From Paucibacter_B soli (GTDB lineage: Bacteria > Pseudomonadota > Gammaproteobacteria > Burkholderiales > Burkholderiaceae_C): a DNA stretch of 64,000 bases. The stretch is from the NCBI RefSeq assembly GCF_037482845.1, contig NZ_JBBHJW010000001.1:186001-250000 (forward strand). Direction: 5' to 3'. Numbering within the stretch: position 1 is the stretch's first letter; each line of letters starts with the position of its first letter. A program made the translations under genes and the position numbers. The notes beneath the pieces were generated by a model. That model saw nothing but the letters and a program-made list of their open reading frames with translations. It was not told the origin of the DNA and ran no database searches. This document shows, piece by piece, positions 32,671 to 41,715 of the stretch.

Positions 32671-34056
32671 GTGACCGACTGGATATTCGAGATCAAAAAG
32701 GCTCTGGCGCGAGCCGAAGCCTTTGCCGCTCGGCATCCGCGCGCGCTCACCGGCACGGTGGTGACGCTGCTGAGCGGCTTTGCCGTCACCGCCTTCGGTA
32801 TTGCACCGCTGGCGCCCGATGCGCAAGACCTGCCCCAGCGCCAGATCAGCCAGGCCGTGCAGGTGCCGGACCTGGAGGAGCAGCTGACCGCCTTGGCCAG
32901 CCACCAGATCGGCCTGACCCGCAACGAATTCACCCGCGCCAGCGACACCGCCGACAGCCTGCTCAAGCGCCTGGGCGCCTACGACCCGGCCTTTGCGCAG
33001 TTCCTGCGCAGCGACCCCACCGCCAAGCGCCTGCTGCAGGGCCGCGCCGGCAAGATGGTGCAGCTGACCGCCAACGCCGCTGGTGTGGTCGAAAGCCTGG
33101 TGGCGCGCTTCCCGGCCGAGAAGGCCGAGCAGCAATCCACCCATTTCAGCCGCCTGAGCATCGGCCGCGTGGCCGCTGGCGGCTTTGCCGCCAAGCTGGA
33201 GAGCGCGGCGCTGGAAACCCAAATCCGGCTGGGCAGCGGCACCATCCGCAGCTCGCTGTTCGCCGCCACCGACGAGGCCAACATCCCCGATGGCGTGGCG
33301 TCGCAGATGGCCGACATGTTCTCGGGCGACATCGATTTCCATCGCGAACTGCGCAAGGGCGATCGTTTCTCCATCGTCTACGAGACCCTCACCGCAGATG
33401 GCGAGCCGATCAACTGGGACAGCGCGGCCGGACGCGTAGTGGCAGGCGAATTCGTCAACAACGGCAAGACCTACTCGGCCCTGTGGTTCAAGGACCCGGC
33501 CAGCGGCAAGGGCAGCTATTACGCCTTCGACGGCCAGAGCAAGCGCCGCGCCTTCCTGGCCAGCCCGATGGAGTTTTCGCGCGTGACCTCCGGGTTTGCG
33601 ATGCGCTTCCACCCGATTCTGCAGACCTGGCGCCAGCATCTGGGCACCGATTACGGCGCCCCCAGCGGCACCGCGGTGCGCAGCGTCGGCGACGGCACGG
33701 TGGACTTCGCCGGCTGGCAGAACGGCTTCGGCAACGTCATCCATCTGCGCCATAGCGGCGACCGCACCACCGTCTACGCACACCTGAGCCGCATCGACGT
33801 AAAGAAGGGCCAGCGCGTCGAGCAGGGCCAGAAGATCGGTGCCGTGGGCGCCACCGGCTGGGCCACCGGCCCGCATCTGCATTTCGAGTTCCGTGTGCGT
33901 GGCCAGCACCAGGACCCGCGCGCGATTGCGCGCGCCTCCGAGGCCATCACCCTGCCGGCCACCGCACGTGCCAATTTCATGCAGACCGTGGCGGGGGCGA
34001 GGACGCAGCTGGCAGTGGCCGAATCCATCGGCGAAGGCGTCAGCGGCGCCGACTGA
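32671..34056 (+). CDS. M23 family metallopeptidase (murein endopeptidase type)
   Basis: This is a probable periplasmic, membrane-anchored peptidoglycan endopeptidase. From the GTG at 32671 it has 461 residues: a signal anchor (LTGTVVTLLSGFAVTAFG), an alpha-helical LytM-associated region, and a C-terminal M23 domain. The zinc motif is HLGTDYGAPSGT together with GPHLHFEF. No ATG occurs in the first hundred codons, so the start is non-ATG; TTG at 32656 or 32665 are alternatives, all without a strong ribosome site. It precedes anmK by 25 bases, the usual Burkholderiales pairing of wall hydrolysis and recycling. Confidence 0.9.
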   Translation: MTDWIFEIKKALARAEAFAARHPRALTGTVVTLLSGFAVTAFGIAPLAPDAQDLPQRQISQAVQVPDLEEQLTALASHQIGLTRNEFTRASDTADSLLKRLGAYDPAFAQFLRSDPTAKRLLQGRAGKMVQLTANAAGVVESLVARFPAEKAEQQSTHFSRLSIGRVAAGGFAAKLESAALETQIRLGSGTIRSSLFAATDEANIPDGVASQMADMFSGDIDFHRELRKGDRFSIVYETLTADGEPINWDSAAGRVVAGEFVNNGKTYSALWFKDPASGKGSYYAFDGQSKRRAFLASPMEFSRVTSGFAMRFHPILQTWRQHLGTDYGAPSGTAVRSVGDGTVDFAGWQNGFGNVIHLRHSGDRTTVYAHLSRIDVKKGQRVEQGQKIGAVGATGWATGPHLHFEFRVRGQHQDPRAIARASEAITLPATARANFMQTVAGARTQLAVAESIGEGVSGAD

Positions 34057-34081
34057 GCAAGACGAACCGCCGAGGCGCGCC

Positions 34082-35194
34082 GTGCTCTATATCGGACTGA
34101 TGTCCGGCACCTCGCTGGACGGGGTGGACGCGGCGCTCGGACGCTTCGGCGCCGATGGAAGCATGCAGGTGCTGGCGCATCGCCACCAGCCCTTTCCCGA
34201 CACCTTGCGCAGCGAACTGCTGGCGCTCAACAGCCCTGGCAGCAATGAGCTGCATCGTGCCGCGCTGGCGGCCAACGGCGTGGCGCGCAGCTACGCTTCC
34301 CTGGTTGGCGAACTGCTGAGCCAGAGTGGCCACCATGCTGCCGACATCAGCGCGCTGGGCGCCCATGGGCAGACGGTGCGCCACCGGCCCGGCGAATTCG
34401 ATGGCTGCGGCTATACCAGCCAATTGCTCAACGGCGCCCTGCTGGCCGAGCTGAGCGGCATAGCCGTGGTGTGCGATTTCCGCAGCCGCGACCTGGCCGC
34501 CGGTGGGCAAGGCGCCCCCTTGGTCCCCGCCTTCCACCAGGCCTTGTTTGGCCGCAGCGATGCCGACGTGGCGGTACTGAACATCGGCGGCATCAGCAAT
34601 CTCAGCCTCTTGCATGGCGATGGTCGCATCGGCGGCTTCGATTGCGGGCCGGGCAACTGCCTGATGGATTTATGGATCGCGCGCCACCAGGGCCTGGCCT
34701 ATGACGCCGCGGGCGCCTGGGCCGCCCAGGGCCAGGTCTTGCCTGCGCTGCTGGCCGCGATGCTGGCCGAACCCTATTTTCGCCAGGCGCCTCCGCGTAG
34801 CACCGGACGCGATCTGTTCAACGAGCGCTGGCTGGACGCGCTGCTGGCGCAGCATGCGTCCGATGCCGCCGCCGTCGACGTGCAAGCCACCCTGCTGCAA
34901 CTGAGCGCGCAATGCTGTGCCAGCAGCCTGCTGCAATACGGCGGCGCTGCGGCGGCGGAGTTGTTGGTCTGTGGCGGTGGTGCGCTCAACACGCGCCTGA
35001 TGGCCGCCCTGCAGGCCCTGCTGCCCGGCCGGGCAGTGCTGGCCACCGATGCGCGCGGCCTGCCGGCGATGCAGGTGGAGGCCGCCGCCTTCGCCTGGCT
35101 GGCGCATCGCTTCATGCAGCATCAGCCGGGCAATCTCGCCAGCGTCACCGGCGCGCGCGGCGCGCGCGTGCTGGGTGCGCTCTACCCGGCCTAG
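34082..35194 (+). CDS. anmK: AnmK, anhydro-N-acetylmuramic acid kinase
   Basis: AnmK converts anhydroMurNAc from recycled peptidoglycan to MurNAc-6-phosphate. The 370-residue protein has the family start LYIGLMSGTSLDGVDAAL, the catalytic-base region DFRSRDLAAGGQGAPLVPAFH, ILNIGGISN-type motif (VLNIGGISNLSLL), FDCGPGN and CGGGALN. The GTG start at 34082 has GAGG seven bases upstream; longer frames run inside the peptidase gene and lack the conserved N-terminus. Confidence 0.95.
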   Translation: MLYIGLMSGTSLDGVDAALGRFGADGSMQVLAHRHQPFPDTLRSELLALNSPGSNELHRAALAANGVARSYASLVGELLSQSGHHAADISALGAHGQTVRHRPGEFDGCGYTSQLLNGALLAELSGIAVVCDFRSRDLAAGGQGAPLVPAFHQALFGRSDADVAVLNIGGISNLSLLHGDGRIGGFDCGPGNCLMDLWIARHQGLAYDAAGAWAAQGQVLPALLAAMLAEPYFRQAPPRSTGRDLFNERWLDALLAQHASDAAAVDVQATLLQLSAQCCASSLLQYGGAAAAELLVCGGGALNTRLMAALQALLPGRAVLATDARGLPAMQVEAAAFAWLAHRFMQHQPGNLASVTGARGARVLGALYPA

Positions 35195-35202
35195 AAACGC
35201 AA

Positions 35203-35223
35203 GAGCCGCCCGCAGGCGGCTTG
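35203..35223 (+). terminator. Hairpin after anmK, weak terminator candidate
   Basis: AGCCGCC-CGCA-GGCGGCT forms a 7-bp perfect stem nine bases past the anmK stop. Only TTG follows, so termination may be Rho-assisted. It lies between convergent anmK and erpA and could serve either. Confidence 0.4.
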
Positions 35224-35241
35224 CTGACGCAGGGCCGAGCC

Positions 35242-35616
35242 TCAGGCCGAGAAACTCGAACCGCAGCCACAGGTGGTGGTCGCGTTCGGATTCTTGATCA
35301 CGAACTGCGCACCCTGCAGGTCTTCCTTGTAGTCGATCTCGGCACCCATCAGGTACTGCAGGCTCATCGCGTCGATCAAGAGCGTCACGCCGTTCTTGTT
35401 CATCGCGGTGTCGTCCTCGTTGACGGCCTCGTCGAAGGTGAAGCCGTACTGGAAGCCCGAACATCCGCCACCCTGCACGAACACGCGCAGCTTCAGCTCC
35501 GGATTGCCTTCCTCGGCCACCAGATCGCGCACCTTCTCGGCCGCGCTGTCGGTGAAGATCAGCGGCGCCGGGATATCGCTGGGGCCGGCCATCGTGGATT
35601 CGAGAACTGCGCTCAT
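35242..35616 (-). CDS. erpA: ErpA, A-type iron-sulfur cluster insertion protein
   Basis: ErpA carries and inserts [4Fe-4S] clusters into target enzymes. The 124-residue protein has the three cluster cysteines in GGGCSGFQYGF and TTTCGCGSSF. The extra acidic residues around FDEAVNEDDT match ErpA rather than IscA. The ATG at 35616 has AGGAAG upstream; an earlier in-frame start at 35661 is less likely. Confidence 0.93.
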   Translation of the reverse strand: MSAVLESTMAGPSDIPAPLIFTDSAAEKVRDLVAEEGNPELKLRVFVQGGGCSGFQYGFTFDEAVNEDDTAMNKNGVTLLIDAMSLQYLMGAEIDYKEDLQGAQFVIKNPNATTTCGCGSSFSA

Positions 35617-35701
35617 GCTGTGCTTCCTGCGAAATGAATTGATCGGATTATCGCGCACCAAGGGCTTGCCCTTGGCTCGCCACGGTTATTGGCGGCGGAA
35701 A

Positions 35702-35730
35702 TGAAACAAGGCCGCTTGCGCGGCCTTGTT
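35702..35730 (-). terminator. Terminator of the rplM-rpsI operon
   Basis: A perfect 11-bp stem AACAAGGCCGC/GCGGCCTTGTT with a four-base loop lies about 40 bases past the rpsI stop. On the minus strand it runs into TTTCATTT. Confidence 0.75.
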
Positions 35731-35767
35731 GCGTGCTTGGCCACCAGAGGCCAAGCAGAAGTGTCGA

Positions 35768-36160
35768 TCAGCGCTTGCTGAACTGCTTCCGGCGACGTGC
35801 ACCGTGCAGACCGACCTTCTTACGCTCGACTTCACGCGCATCACGCGTGACGAAGCCGGCGCGGCTCAGTTCGGGCTTCAGGGCTGCGTCGTAGTCGATC
35901 AGCGCGCGGGTGATGCCGTGGCGCACGGCACCGGCCTGACCCGACTCGCCACCACCGTGAACGTTCACCTTGATGTCGAAGGCTTCGCCATTGTTCGTCA
36001 GCAGCAGGGGCTGCTTGGCGATCATGATGGACGTTTGACGGCCGAAATAATCAACGATGGCCTTGCCATTGATGGTGATTTGGCCCGTGCCCTTCTTGAT
36101 GAAGACACGTGCGACCGACGACTTGCGGCGGCCGGTACCATAGTTCCAGTTTCCGATCAT
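35768..36160 (-). CDS. rpsI: Ribosomal protein S9
   Basis: S9 of the small ribosomal subunit, 130 residues. The N-terminus MIGNWNYGTGRRKSSVARVF and the C-terminal tail LHGARRRKQFSKR, which reaches the P site, are both conserved. The ATG at 36160 has AGGAG close upstream; a GTG directly before it is in frame but not needed. It follows rplM by nine bases. Confidence 0.98.
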   Translation of the reverse strand: MIGNWNYGTGRRKSSVARVFIKKGTGQITINGKAIVDYFGRQTSIMIAKQPLLLTNNGEAFDIKVNVHGGGESGQAGAVRHGITRALIDYDAALKPELSRAGFVTRDAREVERKKVGLHGARRRKQFSKR

Positions 36161-36169
36161 CACCGCTCC

Positions 36170-36598
36170 TTAGATTTCCAGAGCCTTGGGCTGCTGGGCG
36201 GCGTGCGGGTGCGAACCACCTGCGTACACCTTCAGCTTCTTCACCATGGCATAGCCCAACGGACCCTTGGGCAGCATGCCCTTGACAGCCTTCTCCAGGG
36301 CACGGCCCGGATGCTTGGCTTGCATGTCCTTGAACTTGGTGGCGTAGATGCCACCAGGGAAGCCGCTGTGACGGTAGTACACCTTGTCGGTGGCCTTGTT
36401 GCCGGTCACGCGCAGCTTGTCTGCGTTGATGATGACGATGAAATCGCCGGTATCCACGTGAGGCGTGTAAATGGCCTTGTGCTTGCCGCGCAAACGGAGT
36501 GCCACTTCGCTGGCAACACGTCCGAGCACCTTGTCGGTGGCGTCAATCACAAACCACTCGTGCGTCACCTCGGCCGGCTTGGCGCTGAAGGTCTTCAT
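36170..36598 (-). CDS. rplM: Ribosomal protein L13
   Basis: L13 of the large subunit, 142 residues, starting MKTFSAKPAEVTHEWFVIDA. Conserved segments include LGRVASEVALRLRGK, YYRHSGFPGG and MLPKGPLGYAM. The ATG at 36598 matches family N-termini; nine upstream codons are spurious. It is first gene of rplM-rpsI behind a leader of about 160 bases that has a GCCGGC/GCCGGC stem (36615-36637) directly before the start. That could be an autoregulatory site, as L13 is known to repress its own operon in E. coli. Confidence 0.98.
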   Translation of the reverse strand: MKTFSAKPAEVTHEWFVIDATDKVLGRVASEVALRLRGKHKAIYTPHVDTGDFIVIINADKLRVTGNKATDKVYYRHSGFPGGIYATKFKDMQAKHPGRALEKAVKGMLPKGPLGYAMVKKLKVYAGGSHPHAAQQPKALEI

Positions 36599-36767
36599 GA
36601 GTTTCTTTCGATTTGCCGGCCACAAACTGAAGCCGGCGGTCTATTGGCTGATTCAGCCCCTGCGCCTGGTTCGGTGCTGCTTGTTCGTGCGGTTTGACCC
36701 GCGCATGCAGCCTCTCACTCCAGCAACAAGGACTTCTTCCCCGCAGCCAAATACGGGAAAGCCCGCA

Positions 36768-36796
36768 AGTGTACCAGCGAATCCGGGCATGGCCAA
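36768..36796 (-). promoter_or_regulatory. Putative sigma70 promoter of rplM-rpsI
   Basis: On the minus strand TTGGCC (36791-36796), a 17-base spacer and TACACT (36768-36773). The start point would be near 36761, giving a leader of about 160 bases. Confidence 0.5.
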
Positions 36797-36879
36797 GCCC
36801 GCCCTAGAGTTCGCGCTCGAGGCCAGTTCCGCGGTCTCCGGTACCATGCGGGTTTCTACGTAGCCCCTGGAGCAAGTCC

Positions 36880-37608
36880 ATGAGTTCGCGCGAACCCTCG
36901 GCTCTTGCCGATCCCGCCATCAGCGAGCCCGCGCCCGCCGCCTGGGGGCCAGTTGCCGCCCTGCAGCGCTTTGCCTCCTGGGTGCCGATACGCTCGCTGG
37001 CGCGCCGGCATCGTCATCGCATCAACGACCACCTGCTGGCACTCACCGAGCGCGATCGCTATCTGCGCTTCGGCTACCCGGCCTCCGACGAGCAGATCTC
37101 GCGCTATGCCAACTCGCTGGATTTCGAGCGCGACGAGGTGTTCGGCATCTTCAATCGGCGGCTCCAACTGGTGGCCATGGCCCACCTGGCCTACGAGCCG
37201 GCGCCCCAGCGTCAGGGCAAGCCGGCGATGGCCGAGTTCGGCGTATCGGTGCTGCCAAGCGCGCGCGGCCGCGGCTTCGGCGCTCGCCTGTTCGAGCATG
37301 CCGCCCTGCACGCCCGCAACCGCGGCATCGAGACCATGTTCATCCACGCACTGAGCGAGAACGCGCCCATGCTCAAGATCGCGCGCAATGCCGGCGCCAC
37401 GGTGGAGCGCGACGGCGGCGAGTCGGAGGCCTGGCTGCGCCTGCCGCCCGATTCGGTCTCCTCGCATGTGGGCGAGGCGATCGAGCGCCACCTGGCCGAA
37501 CTGGACTTCCAGTTCAAGCGCCATGCGCGCGTGCTCGGGGAGCTGATCGACGGCGTTGCCGAGGTCAAGTCCAATTACGACAGCGCCGGCAAGGCCGCCA
37601 AGCAATAG
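36880..37608 (+). CDS. GNAT-family N-acetyltransferase
   Basis: The 242-residue protein has a GNAT acetyl-CoA fold near residues 45-185. The pyrophosphate loop is in SARGRGFGARLFEHA, preceded by the beta-4 strand MAEFGVSVL. A 40-residue N-terminal extension and a C-terminal helical tail (FKRHARVLGELIDGVAEV) flank it. Substrate is unknown. The ATG has GGAGCAAGTCC upstream. It is divergent from rplM-rpsI and is followed by a 168-base gap. Confidence 0.85.
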   Translation: MSSREPSALADPAISEPAPAAWGPVAALQRFASWVPIRSLARRHRHRINDHLLALTERDRYLRFGYPASDEQISRYANSLDFERDEVFGIFNRRLQLVAMAHLAYEPAPQRQGKPAMAEFGVSVLPSARGRGFGARLFEHAALHARNRGIETMFIHALSENAPMLKIARNAGATVERDGGESEAWLRLPPDSVSSHVGEAIERHLAELDFQFKRHARVLGELIDGVAEVKSNYDSAGKAAKQ

Positions 37609-37776
37609 CGGCCGCCGGGCGCAATACGCCCATTGCAAGCACAAATCCGGGTTCAACCTCCCCCTCCTTACGGGGGTAGCACCGGAGGCCGGTGTCACGT
37701 GGATCCGTTACATTCGGTCAACACGGCGGGCGCTTGACCCCGGGCGCCTGCTTCACCCAACGAGTTCACGAGGGAC

Positions 37777-38625
37777 ATGCAAGCCACCGTTCCGTGGATC
37801 ATCGCGCTGGTTTCAGGCCTGGGCATGCTGGCGATGGCATTGCTCTGGGTGCTGCGCCGCCCGAAGGCATCTGCCAAGCCACTGCCCACGGAATGGTCCC
37901 TCACGGCCCGGCCGGTCTTCAGCGCCGATGAACGCCGCGTGTTCCGCCTGCTCAAGGAAGCCCTGCCGCACCATGTGGTGCTGTCCAAGCTGCCGCTGGT
38001 GCGCTTCTGCCAGCCCACCGAGGCCAAGGAAGTGCGCTACTGGTACGACCTGCTGGGCGCCACCCATGTCAGTTTCGCGATCTGCAGCCCGAACGGCCGC
38101 GTACTCGCCGCGGTGGACCTGGACAACGAACGCAACGGCTCGGGCCGCAGCCTGCAGATCAAGCAATCGGTGCTGGCCGCCTGCCGGGTGCGCTATCTGC
38201 GCTGCCCGATCGACAACCTGCCCAGCGCCGCCGAACTGCAACTGCTGGTGCCCTTCAGCAACAACAGCTCGCGCGGCCCGCAGCCTGCGCCGGCCACGCC
38301 CTCGCAGTCGCCGCATGGTGGCCGTAGCGTGGGCCGCAGTACCGGCATCAGCAGCAGCACACCGCGCCGCTCCAGCCGCAATGGACTGTGGCAGGACTCT
38401 GCCGTGTTCAACGATTCCTTCTTCGCGCCCGACAGCCGCTACGACTCGCTGACCGGCCAGGACGGCCTGCAGCGCAGCCGCCGCGAACTCGCCGCACTGC
38501 AGGAGGTCCGCTCACAGCGCTCCACCCTGCCCGACACCATGGCCGGCGATTCGCAATATCCCGACGAAGCGCCCAACGACATCGTCGGCGTTGTCATAGA
38601 CTCGCCCCGATACGGCAGACGCTAG
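37777..38625 (+). CDS. DUF2726 protein with N-terminal membrane anchor
   Basis: The 282-residue protein has one membrane helix near residues 6-26 (PWIIALVSGLGMLAMALLW). A DUF2726 domain follows at about residues 45-170 (FSADERRVFRLLKEALPHHVVLSKLPL, YDLLGATHVSFAICSPNGRVLAAVDLD, LRCPIDNLPSAAEL). That fold is related to restriction endonuclease-like/topoisomerase zinc-ribbon associated domains, and its function is unknown. The last 110 residues are Ser/Arg/Gln-rich and look disordered. GAGGG precedes the ATG. A terminator follows. Confidence 0.72.
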   Translation: MQATVPWIIALVSGLGMLAMALLWVLRRPKASAKPLPTEWSLTARPVFSADERRVFRLLKEALPHHVVLSKLPLVRFCQPTEAKEVRYWYDLLGATHVSFAICSPNGRVLAAVDLDNERNGSGRSLQIKQSVLAACRVRYLRCPIDNLPSAAELQLLVPFSNNSSRGPQPAPATPSQSPHGGRSVGRSTGISSSTPRRSSRNGLWQDSAVFNDSFFAPDSRYDSLTGQDGLQRSRRELAALQEVRSQRSTLPDTMAGDSQYPDEAPNDIVGVVIDSPRYGRR

Positions 38626-38647
38626 GCTACGCACCGGCTTCACAGAG

Positions 38648-38678
38648 CGGCGCCAGACCCCAGGTCGGCGCCGTTTTT
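38648..38678 (+). terminator. Rho-independent terminator after the DUF2726 gene
   Basis: CGGCGCC-A-GACC / GGTC-GGCGCCG forms an 11-bp stem with one bulged A and a loop of three, followed by five T residues. It ends 13 bases before the srkA start, so srkA needs its own promoter or readthrough. Confidence 0.75.
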
Positions 38679-38690
38679 GTTTTCTCGCTC

Positions 38691-39728
38691 ATGACACCAG
38701 ACACCAGCTTTGCCACCCTGACCCCGGAGTTCATGCTCGACGCGCTGGACTCGGTGGGCCTGCGCGCCGACGGCCGCATGCTGCAGCTCAACTCCTATGA
38801 GAACCGGGTGCTGCAAGTGCATCTGGAGGATGGCCGCATTGCGGTGGCCAAGTTCTACCGGCCGGGCCGCTGGAGCGATGCGCAAATCCTTGAGGAGCAT
38901 GGCTTTGCGCACGAACTGGAGTACGCCGAGGTGCCGGTGGCGGCACCCTGGCTGCTGGCCGGGCAGTCCACGCTGGCGCATTACCAGGGCCAGCGCTTTG
39001 CCGTCACGCCGCGCCAGGGCGGGCGGGCGCCCGAACTCGAAGACCCCGAGGTGCTGACCTGGATAGGCCGGCTGCTGGCGCGTTTGCATGGCGTGGGGCG
39101 TCGCCAACCCTTCGCGCACCGGCTGCGCTGGGCGGGTGCCGAGCCGGGCGTGCTGGCGCGCGACTGGCTGCTGCAGCACCAGAGCGTGCCGCTGGAAATC
39201 GCGCCGGCCTGGCAGGCCGTGGTCGATGCCTGCCTGGAGCGTATCCAGCAGGCCTTCGACGCCATCCCCGACCTGCGCCTGCTACGCCTGCATGGCGACT
39301 GCCATCCCGGCAACATCCTCTGGACACCGGACAAGGGCCCGCATTTCGTCGACCTGGACGATGCCGCCACCGGCCCGGCGGTACAGGATCTGTGGATGCT
39401 GCTCTCGGGCGACGAGATGGCCGCGCGCCAGCAGCTTGCCTGCGTGCTGGAAGGCTATGAATCGGTGGCCGAGTTCGACCACCGCGAGCTCGGCCTGGTC
39501 GAGGCGCTACGCACCCTGCGCATGATTCACCACAGCGCCTGGCTGGCCAAGCGCTGGGGCGACCCGGCCTTCCCGATCGCCTTCCCCTGGTTCGGCACAC
39601 CCAACTACTGGCACGACCAGGTGGCCAAGCTGCGCGAGCAGCTGGAGGCGATGCGGCCGGCGGACGAACCGCCGCCGGACGCTGCCGGCGACGACGATGA
39701 CTTCGAGTTCGACGCCGGTTTCCGCTGA
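38691..39728 (+). CDS. srkA: SrkA/YihE-type stress response kinase
   Basis: The 345-residue protein belongs to the SrkA (YihE/RdoA) family of bacterial eukaryotic-like Ser/Thr kinases that protect stressed cells. Seen are SYENRVLQVHLEDG (nucleotide loop), VAKFYRPGRW (catalytic Lys), LRLHGDCHPGNILW (catalytic loop with Asp and Asn) and FVDLDDAATGPAVQD (metal-binding Asp). The ATG at 38691 sits just past a terminator; longer frames lie inside the previous gene. A short acidic tail (GDDDDFEFDAGF) ends it. Confidence 0.92.
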   Translation: MTPDTSFATLTPEFMLDALDSVGLRADGRMLQLNSYENRVLQVHLEDGRIAVAKFYRPGRWSDAQILEEHGFAHELEYAEVPVAAPWLLAGQSTLAHYQGQRFAVTPRQGGRAPELEDPEVLTWIGRLLARLHGVGRRQPFAHRLRWAGAEPGVLARDWLLQHQSVPLEIAPAWQAVVDACLERIQQAFDAIPDLRLLRLHGDCHPGNILWTPDKGPHFVDLDDAATGPAVQDLWMLLSGDEMAARQQLACVLEGYESVAEFDHRELGLVEALRTLRMIHHSAWLAKRWGDPAFPIAFPWFGTPNYWHDQVAKLREQLEAMRPADEPPPDAAGDDDDFEFDAGFR

Positions 39729-39737
39729 AACGCCTGC

Positions 39738-41618
39738 TTAGGCCAGCAAGAGCGCGTTGACACGCCGCACATAGGCGGCCGGGTCTTCCAGCTGTCCACC
39801 CTCGGCCAGCAAGGCCTGGTCGAACAGCACCTGGGCCAGCGCGTCGAAATGCGCGCTGCCATCGAGCTTCTTCACCAGCGCATGCTCGGCATTCACCTCC
39901 AGCGTGGGCTTGCTTGCCGGCGCGTTCTGGCCGGCCTGCTTGAGCATGCGCGCCAGGTGGGCGCTCATATCGCCCTCTTCCACCACGATGCAGGCGGGTG
40001 AGTCGACCAGGCGGGTGGTCACGCGCACATCCTTGGCGCGGTCCTTCAGCGCTTCCTTCAGGCGCTCCAGCACCGGTTTGAAATGCTCGGCGGCTTCCTC
40101 GGCGGCCTTCTTCTCGGCCTCGTCCTGCAGCTTGCCCAGATCCACCGCGCCCTTGGCCACCGACTGCAGACTCTTGCCCTCGAACTCGTAGAGGTGCGAG
40201 AGCATCCACTCGTCGACACGGTCCACCAGCAGCAGCACCTCGATGCCCTTCTTGCGGAAGATCTCCAGCTGCGGGCTGTTCTTGGCGGCCGCCAGGCTGT
40301 CGGCGGTGATGTAGTAGATGACGTCCTGGCCTTCCTTCATGCGCGAGACATAGTCGGCAAAGCTCACGCCCTCGTCGGCCTGGGTGGAGGCAAAGCGGAA
40401 CAGCTTGGCCAGGCGCTCCTGGTTCTGATGGTCCTCGCCGATGCCTTCCTTGAGCACGGCACCGAAGTCCTTCCAGAAGGCCGCGTACTTGGTGCGTTCG
40501 GCGGCGTCCTCGCTGTCGGCCAGCGATTCCAGCATCGAGAGCACGCGCTTGGTCGAGCCCTCGCGGATCGCCTTCACATCGCGGCTTTCCTGCAGCAGCT
40601 CGCGCGAGACATTGAGCGGCAGGTCGGCCGAATCGATCACGCCCTTCACAAAGCGCAGATACACGGGCATCAGCGCCTCGGCATCGTCCATGATGAAGAC
40701 GCGCTTCACATAGAGCTTGACGCCGCCGCGCTTGTCGCGGTTCCACAGATCGAAGGGTGCCTTGGCCGGGATGTAGAGCAGCTGGGTGTATTCGCTGCGG
40801 CCCTCCACGCGGTTGTGCGTATAGGCCAGCGGCGCCTCGCTGTCGTAGCTGAGCTGCTTGTAGAACTCCTCGTACTGCTCGGGCGTCACCTCGCTCTTGC
40901 TGCGGGCCCACAGGGCCGAGGCCTTGTTGACGCTCTCCCACTCATCGGTCAGCTGCTGCTCGCTCTTCTCCGCATCCCATGTTTCCTTGCGCATCAGGAT
41001 GGGCAGCGAGATATGGTCGGAGTACTTGCTGATGATGGATTTGAGGCGCCAGGTCTTGAGGAATTCCTCCTCGCCCTCGCGCAGATGCAGGATCACATCG
41101 GTGCCGCGGCCGGGCTTGGCGATGCTCTCGACCTCGTAGTCGCCGGTGCCCTCGGAGCTCCAACGCACGCCGTCCTCGGCCTTCAGGCCGGCGCGGCGGG
41201 TTTCCACCGTGATGCGGTCGGCCACGATGAAGCCCGAGTAAAAGCCCACGCCAAACTGACCGATCAGGTTGGCGTCCTTCTTCTGGTCGCCCTCCAGCTT
41301 GGCCATGAATTCGCGCGTGCCGCTCTTGGCGATGGTACCCAGATGGGCAATCGCTTCCTCGGCGCTCATGCCGATGCCGTTGTCGCTGATGGTGACGGTG
41401 CGTTTCTCGGTGTCGAAGGAGACCCGCACTTCCAGATTCGGTTGGTCCTCGAACAACTGGGCGTGGTCCAGGGCCTCGAAGCGCAGCTTGTCGCAGGCGT
41501 CCGACGCGTTGGAGACCAGCTCGCGCAGGAAGATTTCCTTGTTGGAATAGAGCGAATGGGTGACCAGGTGCAGGATCTGCTTGACCTCGGCCTGGAAGGA
41601 GTGAGTTTGCTTTTCCAT
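39738..41618 (-). CDS. htpG: HtpG, Hsp90 chaperone
   Basis: HtpG is the bacterial Hsp90 ATP-dependent chaperone. All 626 residues are present: the GHKL ATP-binding domain (FLRELVSNASDACDKLRFEAL, ISDNGIGMS, GQFGVGFYSGF), the middle domain (LYVKRVFIMDDAEALMPVYLRFVKGVIDS, LNVSRELLQ) and the C-terminal dimerisation domain. Length equals the family norm. It is convergent with srkA, nine bases away; both genes are stress related. I saw no heat-shock promoter with confidence. Confidence 0.98.
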   Translation of the reverse strand: MEKQTHSFQAEVKQILHLVTHSLYSNKEIFLRELVSNASDACDKLRFEALDHAQLFEDQPNLEVRVSFDTEKRTVTISDNGIGMSAEEAIAHLGTIAKSGTREFMAKLEGDQKKDANLIGQFGVGFYSGFIVADRITVETRRAGLKAEDGVRWSSEGTGDYEVESIAKPGRGTDVILHLREGEEEFLKTWRLKSIISKYSDHISLPILMRKETWDAEKSEQQLTDEWESVNKASALWARSKSEVTPEQYEEFYKQLSYDSEAPLAYTHNRVEGRSEYTQLLYIPAKAPFDLWNRDKRGGVKLYVKRVFIMDDAEALMPVYLRFVKGVIDSADLPLNVSRELLQESRDVKAIREGSTKRVLSMLESLADSEDAAERTKYAAFWKDFGAVLKEGIGEDHQNQERLAKLFRFASTQADEGVSFADYVSRMKEGQDVIYYITADSLAAAKNSPQLEIFRKKGIEVLLLVDRVDEWMLSHLYEFEGKSLQSVAKGAVDLGKLQDEAEKKAAEEAAEHFKPVLERLKEALKDRAKDVRVTTRLVDSPACIVVEEGDMSAHLARMLKQAGQNAPASKPTLEVNAEHALVKKLDGSAHFDALAQVLFDQALLAEGGQLEDPAAYVRRVNALLLA

Positions 41619-41715
41619 AGCTTGTGCTTGTCGATGGTTCTAGAGATTTGAAAGCGCGAAGCGCCGCCAGCGCCCCGCATCTGGGGACGCCCGCGGCGCT
41701 TTCAAGAGCGGGATG

